NCBI GenBank assembly: GCA_019155185.1
Contig: CM032809.1
Coordinates: 1,842,501 to 1,906,500 of the forward strand
Length of the DNA stretch: 64,000 bases
Source: Beaufortia kweichowensis
Taxonomy: Eukaryota; Chordata; Actinopteri; Cypriniformes; Gastromyzontidae
Direction: 5' to 3'
In this document: piece by piece, positions 40,271 through 52,585 of the stretch
Numbering within the stretch: position 1 is the first letter of the stretch
How the letters are laid out: every line of letters starts with the position of its first letter
Notes under the pieces: model-generated
Database searches by the model: none
The model's input: the letters and a program-made list of their open reading frames with translations, nothing else
What the model was told of the DNA's origin: nothing
Program-made: the position numbers and the translations under genes

Positions 40271-42506
40271 CAAGATACTAAATTGTTGTAAGTGCCCTAA
40301 GTGTCTATCAGACTTCACTCTTGAAGGATACTTAAAAATCAACTTAATATTTTATATATTAGACAGTTTTGCCTCTTAGCAATGCCAGCGCAATCCTCAG
40401 TACATTACTGTGGCAGATGACAATCCATCACCATCTGGAAGCTTTTCTCAACAAATATATATTATGAGATTTGTGATTGTCTGAGATATATTTAATTAAT
40501 ACATTTGTATTTTAGAGGTAATGCAACATTTCTTTTAAATCCGTCATCACAAAAGATATTAGCATATGCAAATTTTATTGTTAAGGCACTGTCTTTCAAA
40601 CACACAATGTGTAAATAAAAGTGAACCTGCAAATTGTACAGAAACTTTTCACATTGGCCATCAGCATTTATCAGATCGGATCTCAATTTAGTTTAAGGGT
40701 GGCTGGAGAGATGCTGACAGTAAATCGGGCTATTTAATTCCGGTTTAGAAGATCAACTGTCCTGCAGAGAGTTTAGTCTCAATTTTAATGAAAGACACCT
40801 TATAATTTTCATGTAATAGTGAAGACCTCGTTTAGCTTGTCTAGGTATGTATGACCCACCAGGACCGGAGCTAAATAGCTCAGGACTAAATCAATAACTA
40901 CTTCCCCAGTTAAGGCTGGGAAAAATCTGTCGAGCATGCAGAAAAGCGCACACTTATTTATTAAAATCTCTATGTGGAACTTATTAAGTTACTCGTAGTT
41001 AATTTTATTGCAAATTCAAAGAATTTATGTACCTTTAAAATAGTCAGTGGTTTAAAGTCTTACAGTACAACAGAAGATCACTAGATGTGCACACAAAGTA
41101 AGCAACCCTGTCCTCTTCACCAACCCTTATATTCATAATACACCTGAGCTTCATTAATACAGAACATTAAGACAGCGTAGAACAAACTGTTCATTTTTTA
41201 AAGAGTGCTCTCTTTTTTTTTTTTTAAGAGTATCACAGAGTGCTCTTACATCATTTAAAAAACTAAAATCAGCAAAAAAGGGTCAGACGCAGGGGTGGCG
41301 TGTTCCTTGCCAGCTGCCTGGCACGCTGCGACAATATAAAAAGATAAATACTCAAATCCAACTTTGCAGTGCAGTTTGAAGGACAATCAGACTGTCCCCT
41401 GGTTGGTTTTCCATGTTCGTTCAACACTGACGGTTTCATTTTTCACCTTTATGAAGCTACGTGGCGTCCTAGAAACATCCATATTCTGCTAGCAATAAAA
41501 TCATCCATCCCGTTCACAAAAGCACCTCAGACAAAACCTCCACCTTCAGGGGCATTCCTGCAGATCTAGCAAAAACGTGTTCGTACAGAGCAGGGAGATG
41601 AGTTCGGGTGAAAATAACACGGCATTGATCCATTTCACTCAATGCTAGACTTCGTCAATTTGTAAGGAAACAGATCAAACTTAATTACGAGATTGAGCAA
41701 CACTAAATGTCACGGCTTTCTAGGTGATAATGACTGCATAATTTTCTTTGCACAGTACAACCCGCGTGTTATACAAGGTTTTTATAAGACAAATCAGTTG
41801 ACTATTTATTCAGACAACCCACTGAATAGCTGATTTTAAAAATATGTAGTTTTCAGTCCACACATCACAAAGCAGCACTAAATAAACTCCCGGAGATGGC
41901 ATGTCACTGTAACGCCTGCCAACTTCACAAATCACTCTAACCTTCACTGCACATTCTGCTTGCCACTTTTAAAAACAGTGCAGATCTCTGACAGTCAAGC
42001 CCATGCCATTACCCCAGCTGAAAATTATGCCGTTAATCAGCACACCACTATGAATTTTCATGCTAAGTGGTCTTCCTTCAAATCAATAAATGACAACTAA
42101 AATGCCATATTGATTGCCTAACATATTCAGGGCTCCGGTTCAGCCCAGATTTCACACCTTCTGTCAACAACTGAGGGAGCAGAACCGTGTTCACGACCAG
42201 TTTGCTGATGGAACCCAGCGTAGAGGTGACAGGCATATAAAGTTTTCCTAGGTAAGTGCCCTCATATGCACTGAATTGCACCCTGACAGTGTACATCAAC
42301 ACAGCATGACCAACGCGGCTGATGTGACCGGCGTGTGCCTGCAAGCACCGCTTGAAACGGCTGTGGGGAGCATGGTTTAAATCAGTAAATGAGCCCACAA
42401 TGAGATGCCAGGGTGTGTTAAGACTGAGAGACCGGGAATGAGATGCCCCCACCTTTAACCGACTGTGTGTGAAAAGATACTTGTGAAGTATAGAAAAATA
42501 TAAAGG

Positions 42507-42575
42507 AAATGAAAAATTCTGTCATTATCTATACATGTCTGCTGTCATTTTTCAATAAAACACAGAAGTAAAGAT
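42507..42575. repeat. Possible MITE family A fragment
   Basis: GGAAATGAAAAATTCTGTCA followed by TTATCT resembles the start of family A (AAAATGAAAATTCTGTCATC). The match is short, so identification is tentative. Confidence 0.35.
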
Positions 42576-42704
42576 TTAGAAAATTAGAACGAAGGTAGAA
42601 AATTATTGGGCAGATTACATTTCGCTCATGACAGTTGACCAGAACCAGCAGGTTGTTAAGATAAACCAATGGACAGAAACAAACTCATCAAGTTCAACTT
42701 ATAT

Positions 42705-43130
42705 ATCTATGTGTTCATCACACAAAGAAAAATCATATAGATTCATGTTCACACACAAACTGTTTTAGAAATTCAGTTCATCACACAATACTATCCAATA
42801 GATTCAGTCCATACAGTATGTCTATATTGTTAGCACAAAAAACTCATACGCACCTAACACAAAACACAATTATTTATAGATTTAGCCCATATGTTCCTCG
42901 TATAGATCGATAACTCGTATACATTGATAATCATAAATCATATGATATAATTCATGATTTATAAACATTCAGCTTATACTGTATGTCTACAGTTTATGAT
43001 CCTCCCAAAAAACTTCTTATAGAATCAGTACATTTGTCTATATGTTCATCACACTATCACAGATATTCAGCCCATACGTCTATAATTCTGTGTGATTAAC
43101 ATATATAGGCTTAGCCCATATGTAGTCATC
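42705..43130. repeat. Degenerate tandem repeat (TATAGATTCAGCCCATA type)
   Basis: Phrases such as ATAGATTCAGTCCATACAGT, TATAGATTTAGCCCATATGT, ATTCAGCTTATACTGTATGT and TATTCAGCCCATACGTCTAT recur with TATATGTTCATCACAC-like spacers. The period is irregular at roughly 60-110 bases over five or six copies. This is an old, decayed local tandem duplication, not a microsatellite; no known family recognised. Confidence 0.6.
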
Positions 43131-43318
43131 TGGACTACTTTTATGGTGTTTACCCTAAAAAGTATTTGTACATTCTTTTGGGAAAGACCAATGTGATCAC
43201 TACAGACTGTCACTGTATGGCAGAAGCTGCATATCAGTTCATCAAAACCTATTGTCTTGCACAGAATGACAGCAGCACACTGGTTTGGAACGACAGGCAG
43301 GTGGGTAAGAACAATGAC

Positions 43319-43352
43319 GGAATAGTTCATCCAAAAATGAAAATTCTTCTAA
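43319..43352. repeat. MITE family A end fragment
   Basis: AATAGTTCATCCAAAAATGA continuing AAATTCT is the terminal segment typical of family A. The rest of the element is not recognisable. Confidence 0.55.
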
Positions 43353-44530
43353 TAACACACACTAACAAAGAGCTCTCGTCCCCATCCTGTCAGAAGCCCA
43401 CCTGCTGCAAACATAACACAGAGAGAATACAGCGTGCTGAATACAAAGAGAGCAGTCGCAGCAGGACCGGGACATAACTGTAGACAAAAGAGGTGCTCAG
43501 TACAGTAAGAACTTACTCGGCTCCATCAGACATCCACCGTATCACCACAGCCATACGAGGCTTTCTGAACACGTCTCTTTCACAGCAATTAATCGCTGTC
43601 AAAACATTCATTAAGGCAATGTTTCTAATCCACTCTACCAGCATTCCAGCAGAGGATGGGGCTGGCAGAGTTCAGCCATGTGCACATAAGAGCGCCTTAT
43701 ACGTGGGGGAAGAGAGAGAGAGAGCAGCCTGGCTCAGCTGGGCTTCTTCAGAGAAGCCAAAGAGCCCGAAGGGACGCGGCTATTATCTGTTCTTTCCTTC
43801 TCTGTGCCACGCCACTCATTAGGACGCTCAGTTGACCTCACCTGAGCCCGTAATGCGGCAGCCTGGCATCAAAACTGCCAAAGCTTTCAAGACTGTCAAA
43901 CAATCCCACCAGGAGCAACAGACTCTGAAACTGAATAATTGGAAATCCAATATAACCTGATCTAATGAAACCTGGTTTTGTGGCACTTACTGTGATATGG
44001 AGATTGAAATGACAAGATAAAGAATATTTAAAGGGAAAACTGAAACAGATTAATAATAATAACTAGATACAAAAAACAAACTGGTTTAAATATACTAGAC
44101 ACAAAAACCACATTAAAATAAAAAGAGAATTATTTTGTTCTGAAACAATAAAAAAATCAAACTCTCATAATTAACTGTAAAGCATTCTGCTTATATTTTG
44201 ATAAAATTCAAACATTTTTCAACTCTTGGTTTATGGAGGTGTGACATTATCGCCTGAAACAACTGACTACATTGTTGCAGCTTGTCAACAGCACGCTGCC
44301 GGATTCCTCGGGTAAGACATCACCTGTCTTTAAAGAGCTGACCGGATGTTATTTCTATTTAAATACCCCATTATATTACGGTTAATTGTATTAATATTCT
44401 GCTCCCTGTGCTTTAGTTTCTAACTTCTCACCACAGCACGGCAACGTGAAAGTACACCTGCAGTCAAAATGACAGTCAGAGTTACACTTCCAACAATTTT
44501 ACCTTAAACAGTTGAAAAGACGCTACATAC

Positions 44531-44609
44531 CTTCCTCAGCGCAGGTATCCTCGTTTCTGTTGAGCAATAATATCCAAAGCACCGAAATGATCGCTTTAAA
44601 CTGCTCCAT
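44531..44609 (-). CDS. epha7: Eph receptor (A class, EphA7-like), coding exon 1: start codon and signal peptide
   Basis: This exon encodes the first 26 residues of a receptor tyrosine kinase precursor that binds membrane-anchored ephrins in contact-dependent cell repulsion. Seen: the minus-strand ATG (44609-44607) lies in a strong Kozak context (A at -3, G at +4). It is followed by MEQFKAIISVLWILLLNRNE, a short polar start and then a hydrophobic core (about residues 6-16). Cleavage after Thr-Cys-Ala (residues 22-24) fits the -3/-1 rule. The exon ends in GAG GAA G followed by GTATGT, a good donor, leaving phase 1. The lone G joins TT of exon 2 to make Val27, which gives E-E-V-V-L-L, the usual N terminus of a mature Eph. 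The open frame is too short to be noticed alone; the junction to exon 2 supports it. The signal peptide itself is not diagnostic for the paralogue, so the symbol rests on exon 3. Confidence 0.82.
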
Positions 44610-44643
44610 CTTTAAATCGCCAGGTCTGCGGAGCTCTGGTCAT
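44596..44643 (-). CDS. Upstream ORF overlapping the Eph start codon
   Basis: An ATG at 44643-44641 (G at -3) opens a 15-codon frame that ends with TAA at 44598-44596. It is in the +1 frame relative to the main ATG at 44609 and runs past it, so a ribosome translating it would bypass the receptor start. It matters only if transcription starts upstream of 44643, which is likely but unproven. The peptide is not expected to have a function; the role would be translational damping of the receptor. Confidence 0.35.
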   Translation of the reverse strand: MTRAPQTWRFKDGAV

Positions 44644-44830
44644 GTCGCAGCCGAGCACGCTTGACTCACGGTGCGGGATGAACGGGATCAATCCGAGCTA
44701 GTGGCACGCAGCGGTACTATGCGCCTTATTTGGCAACCCGAGGGGGCGGTGAGGACGGTCTGATTGACAGCGAAAGCTTCTAATCAGCGTTAGCGCACGG
44801 CCCAGCGGGATCGTTGGCCACCAATCAAAT
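44610..44830 (-). promoter_or_regulatory. Proximal promoter and probable 5' UTR of the Eph receptor gene
   Basis: The 220 bases upstream of the start codon are richer in G+C and CpG than the AT-rich flanks. Reading toward the gene there are an inverted CCAAT box (CCAAT on the plus strand at 44821-44825), a GC box (GGGGGCGG at 44742-44749) and a perfect CArG sequence, CC(A/T)6GG, at 44724-44733. I see no convincing TATA box, which fits a CpG-type promoter. The transcription start cannot be placed from sequence alone, so the division into promoter and UTR is unknown. The assignment rests on position immediately 5' of a well-supported first coding exon. Confidence 0.55.
44724..44733. promoter_or_regulatory. 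CArG box (SRF-type site) in the Eph promoter
   Basis: CCTTATTTGG on the plus strand is an exact CC(A/T)6GG match about 115 bases upstream of the Eph start codon. Such boxes bind serum response factor. Occupancy is inference, because a ten-base match can arise by chance. Confidence 0.4.
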
Positions 44831-44924
44831 CGCAGGTGAGAAGATTCCTCCGAACAGAATTAAAAATGTAGGCGATGTTGAAAAGATTTTTGTTTTATCC
44901 CGCATGCAGGTGACAGCTGTTGAC

Positions 44925-44971
44925 AATTTATTTATTTGTTTATTTATGTAATTATTTATTTATTTATTCAA
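44925..44971. repeat. (ATTT)n-rich microsatellite
   Basis: An imperfect run of TTTA/ATTT tetramers with TTTG and TGTA variants, about 100 bases beyond the proximal promoter. Confidence 0.85.
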
Positions 44972-45838
44972 ATAAAAGTCGCAGGGTTCAAGGACAGTGG
45001 CGTCTAGATGTGTGCTGTACAGTATCCTGGTGTTGGTTACCAATCAAGTGAGCACTGATGGATTATATACAGCACAGGTTATATAGAGCAGGTAATGATG
45101 GAGACAGAGGAATGATCAGACAGCGAGGTCATTTAGATAATGGCAGCTCTTATTTGGTCAATAAACTCTAATTTATCTTACCTTCACTGTGAGCAGTCAT
45201 TAATGTCTAGTTTAATGGCTTGTATCTGGAGATATGAAAGATCATTTGACTTTTTTAAGTAAATATTTTAGTAAAATATTTTATTATTTACATTAGTTAA
45301 TACTTTTTAATGTATCTTAAGAATTAAATTCCATATTATTAAACAATATGAATATGAATATAAATTATATTCATATATATATATAAATATGTTACCTTAC
45401 ATATTCAAAGACAGGCATAAAACAATATGGGTGATGCAGGTCCTTCGCTGAAATTACACATTTGTGCATTATTGGCCTTAACCCACGCAATGCCAGCATT
45501 CTGCCTCTCTGTAACAATGGAGCCTAGACCTATTGTTTGTGACTGCATTACAATTTCATGCTAGGCTACCCTGAACCTCCCTATATAGCTTTAGCCCTTA
45601 AATAAAAATAAAATCAAAAAGTAGAGGGTGAAGAAAAATAAAAAACTTGACCTTTTGTTCTCTGGTTATTTTGCACAGTTATTGGGGTAGAAAAAGAGTT
45701 GTGGTAGCGGTGGTGGTGGTGGGGGTAGTAGGTGGCTAAAGATGCTATTAGCAGCAATCGCAATTTTAATGTGACATGGGAGTTTGCGCACTGTAATGTG
45801 TGTGTAATCGCTCCACAATCTCAGGGGAAAAGGCATAT

Positions 45839-45856
45839 ACACACACACACACACAC
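45839..45856. repeat. (AC)n microsatellite
   Basis: Eighteen bases of uninterrupted AC in the 5' flank. Confidence 0.92.
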
Positions 45857-47400
45857 CCTTACAGGCAGAGAGAAACGGGGTTATTCCCAGATGTGTTGTA
45901 GTGGGTGTGTTTTATAAGAGCTCTGGAACCAGTGAGCTGAAAAGGTGTTAATGTGGGAATGTGTAAATGGACACGGGGGAACACTATGATTTCATCCTGC
46001 TGTTCGTCCCTGGTGTACAGATGAAATGTGTTTTAAAAAGTTCCGATATTTCATTTCTGTTTCGTTATTTTAGCAATCTCAGCAACTGAGAAGGCCTGGT
46101 CTGAGGCCTAGAAGTATTTTATTTTTGCTTCTTAATACTCAACCCATCTGTTCTGTAGAGCAACTCTCTGATGTTCTCCATGTATAATCATGTTAGCTCA
46201 CACCAGTGTCCAACACTTGGGTAAACCAAAAAAAAAATCACAGGAGGTTGACAGTCATAATGAGTAATGAGTGCTGGTGTTCTAATTACCTGAAGAGTCA
46301 AAGAGACATTCTAAGGTCACTGAGTGGTAGCACATTATGACTCAATGGGAACCAAACGATCCAAATTCTGTTACTGCGTATTAGTGGCTGGGGAAACAAA
46401 GAAAATACATATCTGCAGGCACTGATGGTGTATTTTATGCAGCCTTCACGCAGACTCAGAGGTATCATAATTGTAACTTACGTCTACATGAATGACCAAG
46501 CAACCAAGTTATAATTACCAGCTGCAAAGTTGTGACATTTCAATGTGACTGCAGAATGCAACTTCATGGCAGTATATGAGTGAAATTATTCAAATTTATT
46601 TCCATAACATTAAGTTTTTGTGTATGACTTACAGTAAACAGCTCATATATAGCTCATTGTCATTTAATGTAAGGCTAATGACTCACCCTGAAGGTTTGCT
46701 TTATAAATTAAATTAGCAAATTAAATATTTGTTGCACACCATGCATACATAAATCATATAGTCTGTTTGTCAATATGGACAACAGAAACAGTCATTAATT
46801 GCTTGTTGTGACTTCTTCTGTATTTTGTTTCCAACTTAGACATGTGGCATGCCATAACAATATAACACTAAAGTAGCAGCTTACTGCACAGCATAAATTA
46901 AGAGTAAATGCTTATGTATTTTACCCCATTTTTCCACATTCAACCCATCTGTCTCATGCAAAACGTTCAAGCTACAGGCTTAATGTCATGTTATTTTGTC
47001 TTCTTTAAAGAAAGAATCGATGGGGAGATATTGTGAAAGAACAGAATTATTTTGGCTGCAGTGTGGCAGTTTACAGATAAGAACCTCAGCTAGGTTATCG
47101 TAAATATTAACATGATGCAGGCAGACACGTCGTGAGATGCTCCAAATTCATCTCTTGGTTCTAAAGATGACACGGACATAATCCCAGCCATAACTTTTAC
47201 CAAAGAGGATTTACAGCTAGTGAGTGACCATTGCTCTCCTCAAATATCACCATAGACAGACTTTTCTCCTTTAGTGGTGGTGGATTAAGAAGATGGACGA
47301 TGGCTATGGCACAGTACATCATGGGGATGTTTGTGTTTGGGTGTGTTGTCATGAGATGTTTTTATCTACACATGCAATAGCAGTGATGGGAAGTTTTTTT

Positions 47401-47532
47401 TCAACCCATGATTGGGACAAACCCAACATTTGGGTAAATATGCAGATTTGAGCATTCGCTAGGTTAATTTAACAGTGGGGTTGGTCCCTTTTGATCCAGC
47501 TTTGAAAATAACGCAACATTTTTAGTGTATAA
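47401..47532. repeat. MITE-like element with AACCCAACATTTGGGT modules
   Basis: CAACCCATGATTGGG, AAACCCAACATTTGGGTAAA and GTGGGGTTGGTCCC are short complementary AACCC/GGGTT modules followed by AACATTTTTAGTGTATAA. I recognise this pattern from a repeat widespread in cyprinid introns. The exact ends and superfamily are not determined. Confidence 0.55.
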
Positions 47533-49509
47533 TTTAGGCAATTTCAGATCTTAAAATTACATTCAGAGCTCCTTAATTTATGTCATTGACTAAAGAAGAT
47601 GTTTTTCCAATTAACATTAAAAGGAGAAGATACGATTCATCAACACATAATGAAACAACACAACAATGTTTCAAAAAGTTATTTACGAGGTAATCAGGCT
47701 CCAATTTATTCATTAGCGAGACACGCATTCTCTTGAAGAAACAACCAAAAACACAGAGATGCAAAAATCAATGGTGGAGAAAATAATGGAAAGCCATAGA
47801 AGGACTATAGAGGAGTGAAAAATGTGTTGATTTGTCCGCATGGGCTTTACGTCTCTAGACATGCACATGGGAATTTATCACAAAAGATAAATTGCCTTGT
47901 TGCCGCGTGGCTCTCTGTCTATACAGCGAATGAACACATGTGAGTTTGCGTGCTTGTGTGTGTAGATATGCAGCTTGTATATTTGAGTAAACATATTATT
48001 ATTTTTGTGACCTTACATTATGTTGCTTCATATGTCATATTTGTGGTGTGTTTCTGCACTGTCTAGACACAAGTTTTAACAGGATTTATGTCAAGACACC
48101 TTCACAAAAAAAGGTCTGCCAACATCGGCCTGGTTTTGTTGCAACCATTGCTGGTTTCCTCCACAAGAGAAAATGACATCTCCCACGAATCCTGCTGGAT
48201 ATGCAGCAAGTGCAAATCAGCCTCGACTTGCCCTTTCCAGAGCAAATCAATTCCGACACCCTCGGAAGCGCAGTGCATCCTATTGTCCCTGGCATACATG
48301 CTTTCTCTTCACTGGTGAACAAATTTGAAGTCAGTCATGGCTTTTGATCAAAGACGACTTTGGTTGCATTCTTCTAATACACATATCTTAGGAGGCAATG
48401 CCAGAAAAGGGGTCTGTCTTTGAATCCAGGCCAAGCAATACACAAATTCAGGTCTTGTATAGAAAAGGAAGGAACGTCTTGAGAAGAAAGTGTCTCCAGA
48501 GAAATACAGTAGACGCAAAGGAGCTTGTTGTAATTGCTGGAGAGGATTTGTATTATTCTCTTGAGACTGTAAAGAACAATGTGGGACAGTTGAATTATTC
48601 AGGGTAATATTAAACATTCCTTGCATGTAAATACTGTATTTTGGTATTTGTGGACCCATATACTGATATCGCAACTACATACAATTTTGTTCCTGTACAA
48701 CTGAAGAGTTTTTATTGTTGTTTTTAATGTTAAAAAATGTATGACTGCCATATTTACAACAAAAAGTTTTTAAGATATCTGAAAACAAGACTCCACATTA
48801 TTTTCTGTAGCTACTTGATGATAGCTGAAAGCTCAGGTGGGCCATAGATCAAACATATTTTCTTTTTTATTTCTATCCCTCTCTTCTACTTTGGGCTATG
48901 AAAAATAGCCACTACTATTGACTCATTCCAAACAAAATAAATATAATAGCAATTCTGTGGTGAAATAACAGCTGATCACGGCTACATCAATCTCCAGCCC
49001 TGAGATTGCTAGAAGGGTTGCCATCACATCTGTGTCTTTATATATGTGTCTTTGCCATCCATTTTACCAAGCAATATCTTGACATATCAAGGATAATAGC
49101 TCTCTTAGGTACTCTTCAAAAAGTTGCCATCCAATAGATTACCATTGATAGCTCTCTGCGGCCAATAAACACCGAGGTTTGTCATGCTCGGACTTTCAGA
49201 AGATGGTTTGAGTTTGTTGATGCAGGTCTTTCTCAACATCTATATCCCACCACCATCTCTTTACTAAAATACCCAGTCAGTCCTTTAAACACTACATCTT
49301 TACCTGACAGAAGTTTAGTTTGAACTTTGATTAACCTCTGAGCTAACTGTCTGAATGAAGGCCGTGCCAGGGAACGTCAATTAAATCTCGGACACAAGCT
49401 AACAAACAAACAGTGAAGGGTACTTGAGGCGATCTTCAATGTATTGTTTAATGAGTAGATATGTCAACAGTTCTCCCCATACCATTCCATATCCTGTGAA
49501 AACAGCAAT

Positions 49510-49720
49510 ATTTACATTATTAATTACATTCGGAGTAATTAAAGGAGCAAATAAACAGGCTGCCGGTGGTGACTGATGACATATTTTGAGGATATTTAGG
49601 TACTGAAAGATTCATGGTCCTGAAAAGGCAAAGGAGGCAGAAGAAATGGGAAATGTATGCAAATGAACCGGGAATATTCAAGGGCCTAGAAGATATTGTG
49701 TCAGGGGATTGTATAGAGGC
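49510..49720. promoter_or_regulatory. Possible conserved non-coding element upstream of the gene
   Basis: Two TAATTA homeodomain cores (49521-49526 and 49536-49541) lie about 120 bases from a perfect POU octamer ATGCAAAT (49657-49664), in non-repetitive sequence about 5 kb from the start codon. Homeodomain plus octamer clustering is typical of neural enhancers, but these are common motifs in AT-rich DNA. Confidence 0.25.
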
Positions 49721-50667
49721 GTGTGAATGAAAACATTGTTCTCAAACTTTAACTGAACTTTTTTGTTCACTTATAAAGTGTAAGCGTATGCAAAAACTAT
49801 ATTTTGAGGTCAAGCAAAAAAATAAAAAATACAAGAAATAAAGCATTTAGAGTATAACACCAAAAAGTGATAAATAAAAATATGAGCAAATAATAAACTG
49901 ATGGAAACAATGTAGATGTAAAGTCTACAAGTAAGTTCCAAGTTTTTTTTTAAGTTTTGTTTTTGGTCAGCTTTATAAACCCTGCCAATGTGCAATTCCA
50001 TTTATTAATAATAAAATAGTTTTTTGCAAAGGCACATTATAGGCTACATTTAATATTTTTATTTTTTAAAGTAGAAATATGAAAAGGAATAAATTAAGAA
50101 GTAGAAAAATCATAAATAACGTAAACCAAAAAGAGATGTTGCAATGTTGAACTTTCGAACTGTACACTTTAAAAAACTCTTAAACACTTCTAATAACTTG
50201 TGTTCCTTCTTCACGTTTTATAGGGTACATGGAGAATCTTTTGGAGCCTGGAGACATAGTGACTGAACACCACTAACAAAATACAGTGACAGTAACATCA
50301 TCACCTAGAGAAGAAACATCAAGTCCTTTGCTTAGCTGAGCTTTTATTCTCTTACAAACCCTTCTGTGCAGACCTGAATCAAAGGCCTAATCTCATTTGT
50401 CATCCTTGCTTGCCTCCATTTCAAGCAGTGATGAGATTAGCTAATCTGGGAAGACGGGTGATGGCAGAGAGGCGGAGTGTTGCTGGTGCGACGCTCTGAA
50501 TCCCGTCACAGCGCATGAGACATGAGGCTGACAGCTTCCTGTCCAAAGAGAGGATAGAAACACAACATCACTTTCATATATTTTATATAGCCTGTATATA
50601 AACAGAGTGAAATGATGGAAAATTAAGCAAGACCTGTTTACCTTATACATCATTCAAAATCTCAATG

Positions 50668-50785
50668 ATTTGTCTCCTGTGTAACACAAAAAAAGATATT
50701 TTGAGAAATGTCAGTAAGGAACAATGTTGTTTGATTACCAACATGCTTTCACATCTTCTTTTGTGTTTTGCAGAAGAAAAAAATA
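50668..50785. repeat. MITE family A, internal part
   Basis: GTAACACAAAAAAAGATATT and, mirrored about 55 bases on, ACATCTTCTTTTGTGTTTTG with CAGAAGAAAA. This inner hairpin matches the centre of the copy at 20.2-20.4 kb. Outer ends are lost or diverged. Confidence 0.65.
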
Positions 50786-52521
50786 TCCTTTTAAAGATTA
50801 ATCAAGTGAATACAGAAGACTCATCTTCAGTTGCTTTTATATTATTATATTATTAAACAACATTTCATATTATGGCATATCATTTCCGATCTATAAAAAT
50901 ATAAATTCACTCTTGGAGCAGATTTGGCACAGATGAGATGAAGCCCACAGACAGATAAATGCACAAAGCAACACGGGTCACAGCTGATGCTGGTAAAATG
51001 GGCGGCGAGAGGGAGGCATGATTTGTGATTGTGTTGCTCAGAGATCAGGTCCACCCTAATGACCCTGATTATCAGGTACCATCAGTTATAGTAAATTAGG
51101 TTAGGCAGAGGGTCGTCTAGACAACGTGTGGTGGGTTTCCAGGCAATGTCAGCGCGCTTGTTCCCGGTCAGCATATTCCCAATGCTTTCCCCTCCAGCTT
51201 ACCCGCTGTAGACCTATGCTGGTCCGGGGCTATTCATTGTCAGCATATTTGGCAGAGCTCAATGCACTTAGCACAGTCCAAGAGTTCTGGTTACCACTGC
51301 CAGGCAGATGCTGTAATGAGAGGCGGGGCTGCTGACCGTAACAACATCTCAGATGGTGAAGTTTGTTATTCCTTCTCATTACATCCAAAACACATTTCTA
51401 CCCCACACCTTATTTACGGTATAAAAACTGGAGTTCATTAGTGTTCACCTTTTCATCTCCCTCTCTGCTCTCCCACAGGGTGTGAGTGTGTTTGGCAGCG
51501 GACAGGAGAAAATTAGAAAGGCGCTGTGGTGTTGGATAAAGTGTGGTGTAGGGCAGGGGTAAACTGGACAGGTTGCAATCTGGCAACCAAGGCCAAACTC
51601 CCAATGTCAGCCTGAAACTGAGCGGGCAGGCCCTGGTGACATCTGTTCAGTGGGTGAAACAAGCCATTTCTGGGTGCCAAGACACTATGTGTCCAAACAG
51701 AATAACCTTTAGATGGGCCGCACATGCACTTCCAAAACGATTAGAGACACACACACAATCAGCAATGCCGTTGGTAAATAGTATTTTGAACATGATGCTG
51801 TGTTAATTTCATGTTTTTTACAGTCTAGAGTTATCTGTTAACATTCCATACTGCATCATGTCACCATTAAAACACAATCACAAAGCTTTCAATGGTGACT
51901 ATTCTGAGCTATGATGTCAGAGACAGCAAAAATGTAATGTAAAATTGTGTTTTGTTAATAGATATTTTACTTATTTTGTCATATTTCACTTAAATATCAT
52001 TATACTTGGATACTGTCATCATTTAATACCATATCAGATATTAAATGTACCAAAGTAATCCATGGTAATATTATTTACCATTTGGCACCATCACTGAGTT
52101 TTTGTCAGATTTTTTGTTATTCACAGAGGTTATCTCAGTAAAGTTCCCTTTATTCCATTGACACGTCTCTATGATTTATGGATTATGTATATATTTCATT
52201 ACCATCCGGAGCATATGTGATTTCTCACTCGTCGCCCACCAGCTCCACTCCCACACAGAGACGCATCACATTCTAATTGAAAAGCATTTAGATGCTGAAG
52301 GACAGTCTATGAATTAATCGTGCTCAAAACTCAATAGGAGGTTTGGTTTGCACTTGCCCCTCTGCCATTTAAACACCGAAATGGAAAATTACCCACAGCC
52401 ATATTTTAAAACGTTTTCATATTCTTTTTCTAACAAAATGCTCAGACACACTTGATATCCACATAGATATTATATTTGACTAATCAATGATAGTTGCAAT
52501 AAATACTTTACACAGCACCTT

Positions 52522-52585
52522 AAAGGGATAGTTCACTTAAAAGTCAAAGTCAACAATAAATTTAACCTTTCACTCAAACTTTCAA
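52522..52585. repeat. MITE family A end fragment
   Basis: AAAGGGATAGTTCACTTAAA then CACTCAAACTTTCAAGC is a diverged copy of the family's terminal region. Confidence 0.5.

Noticed and set aside
42078..42452. 124-residue minus-strand open frame in intron 1
   Set aside because: No domain, signal or splice context recognised; length is within chance for a window this size.
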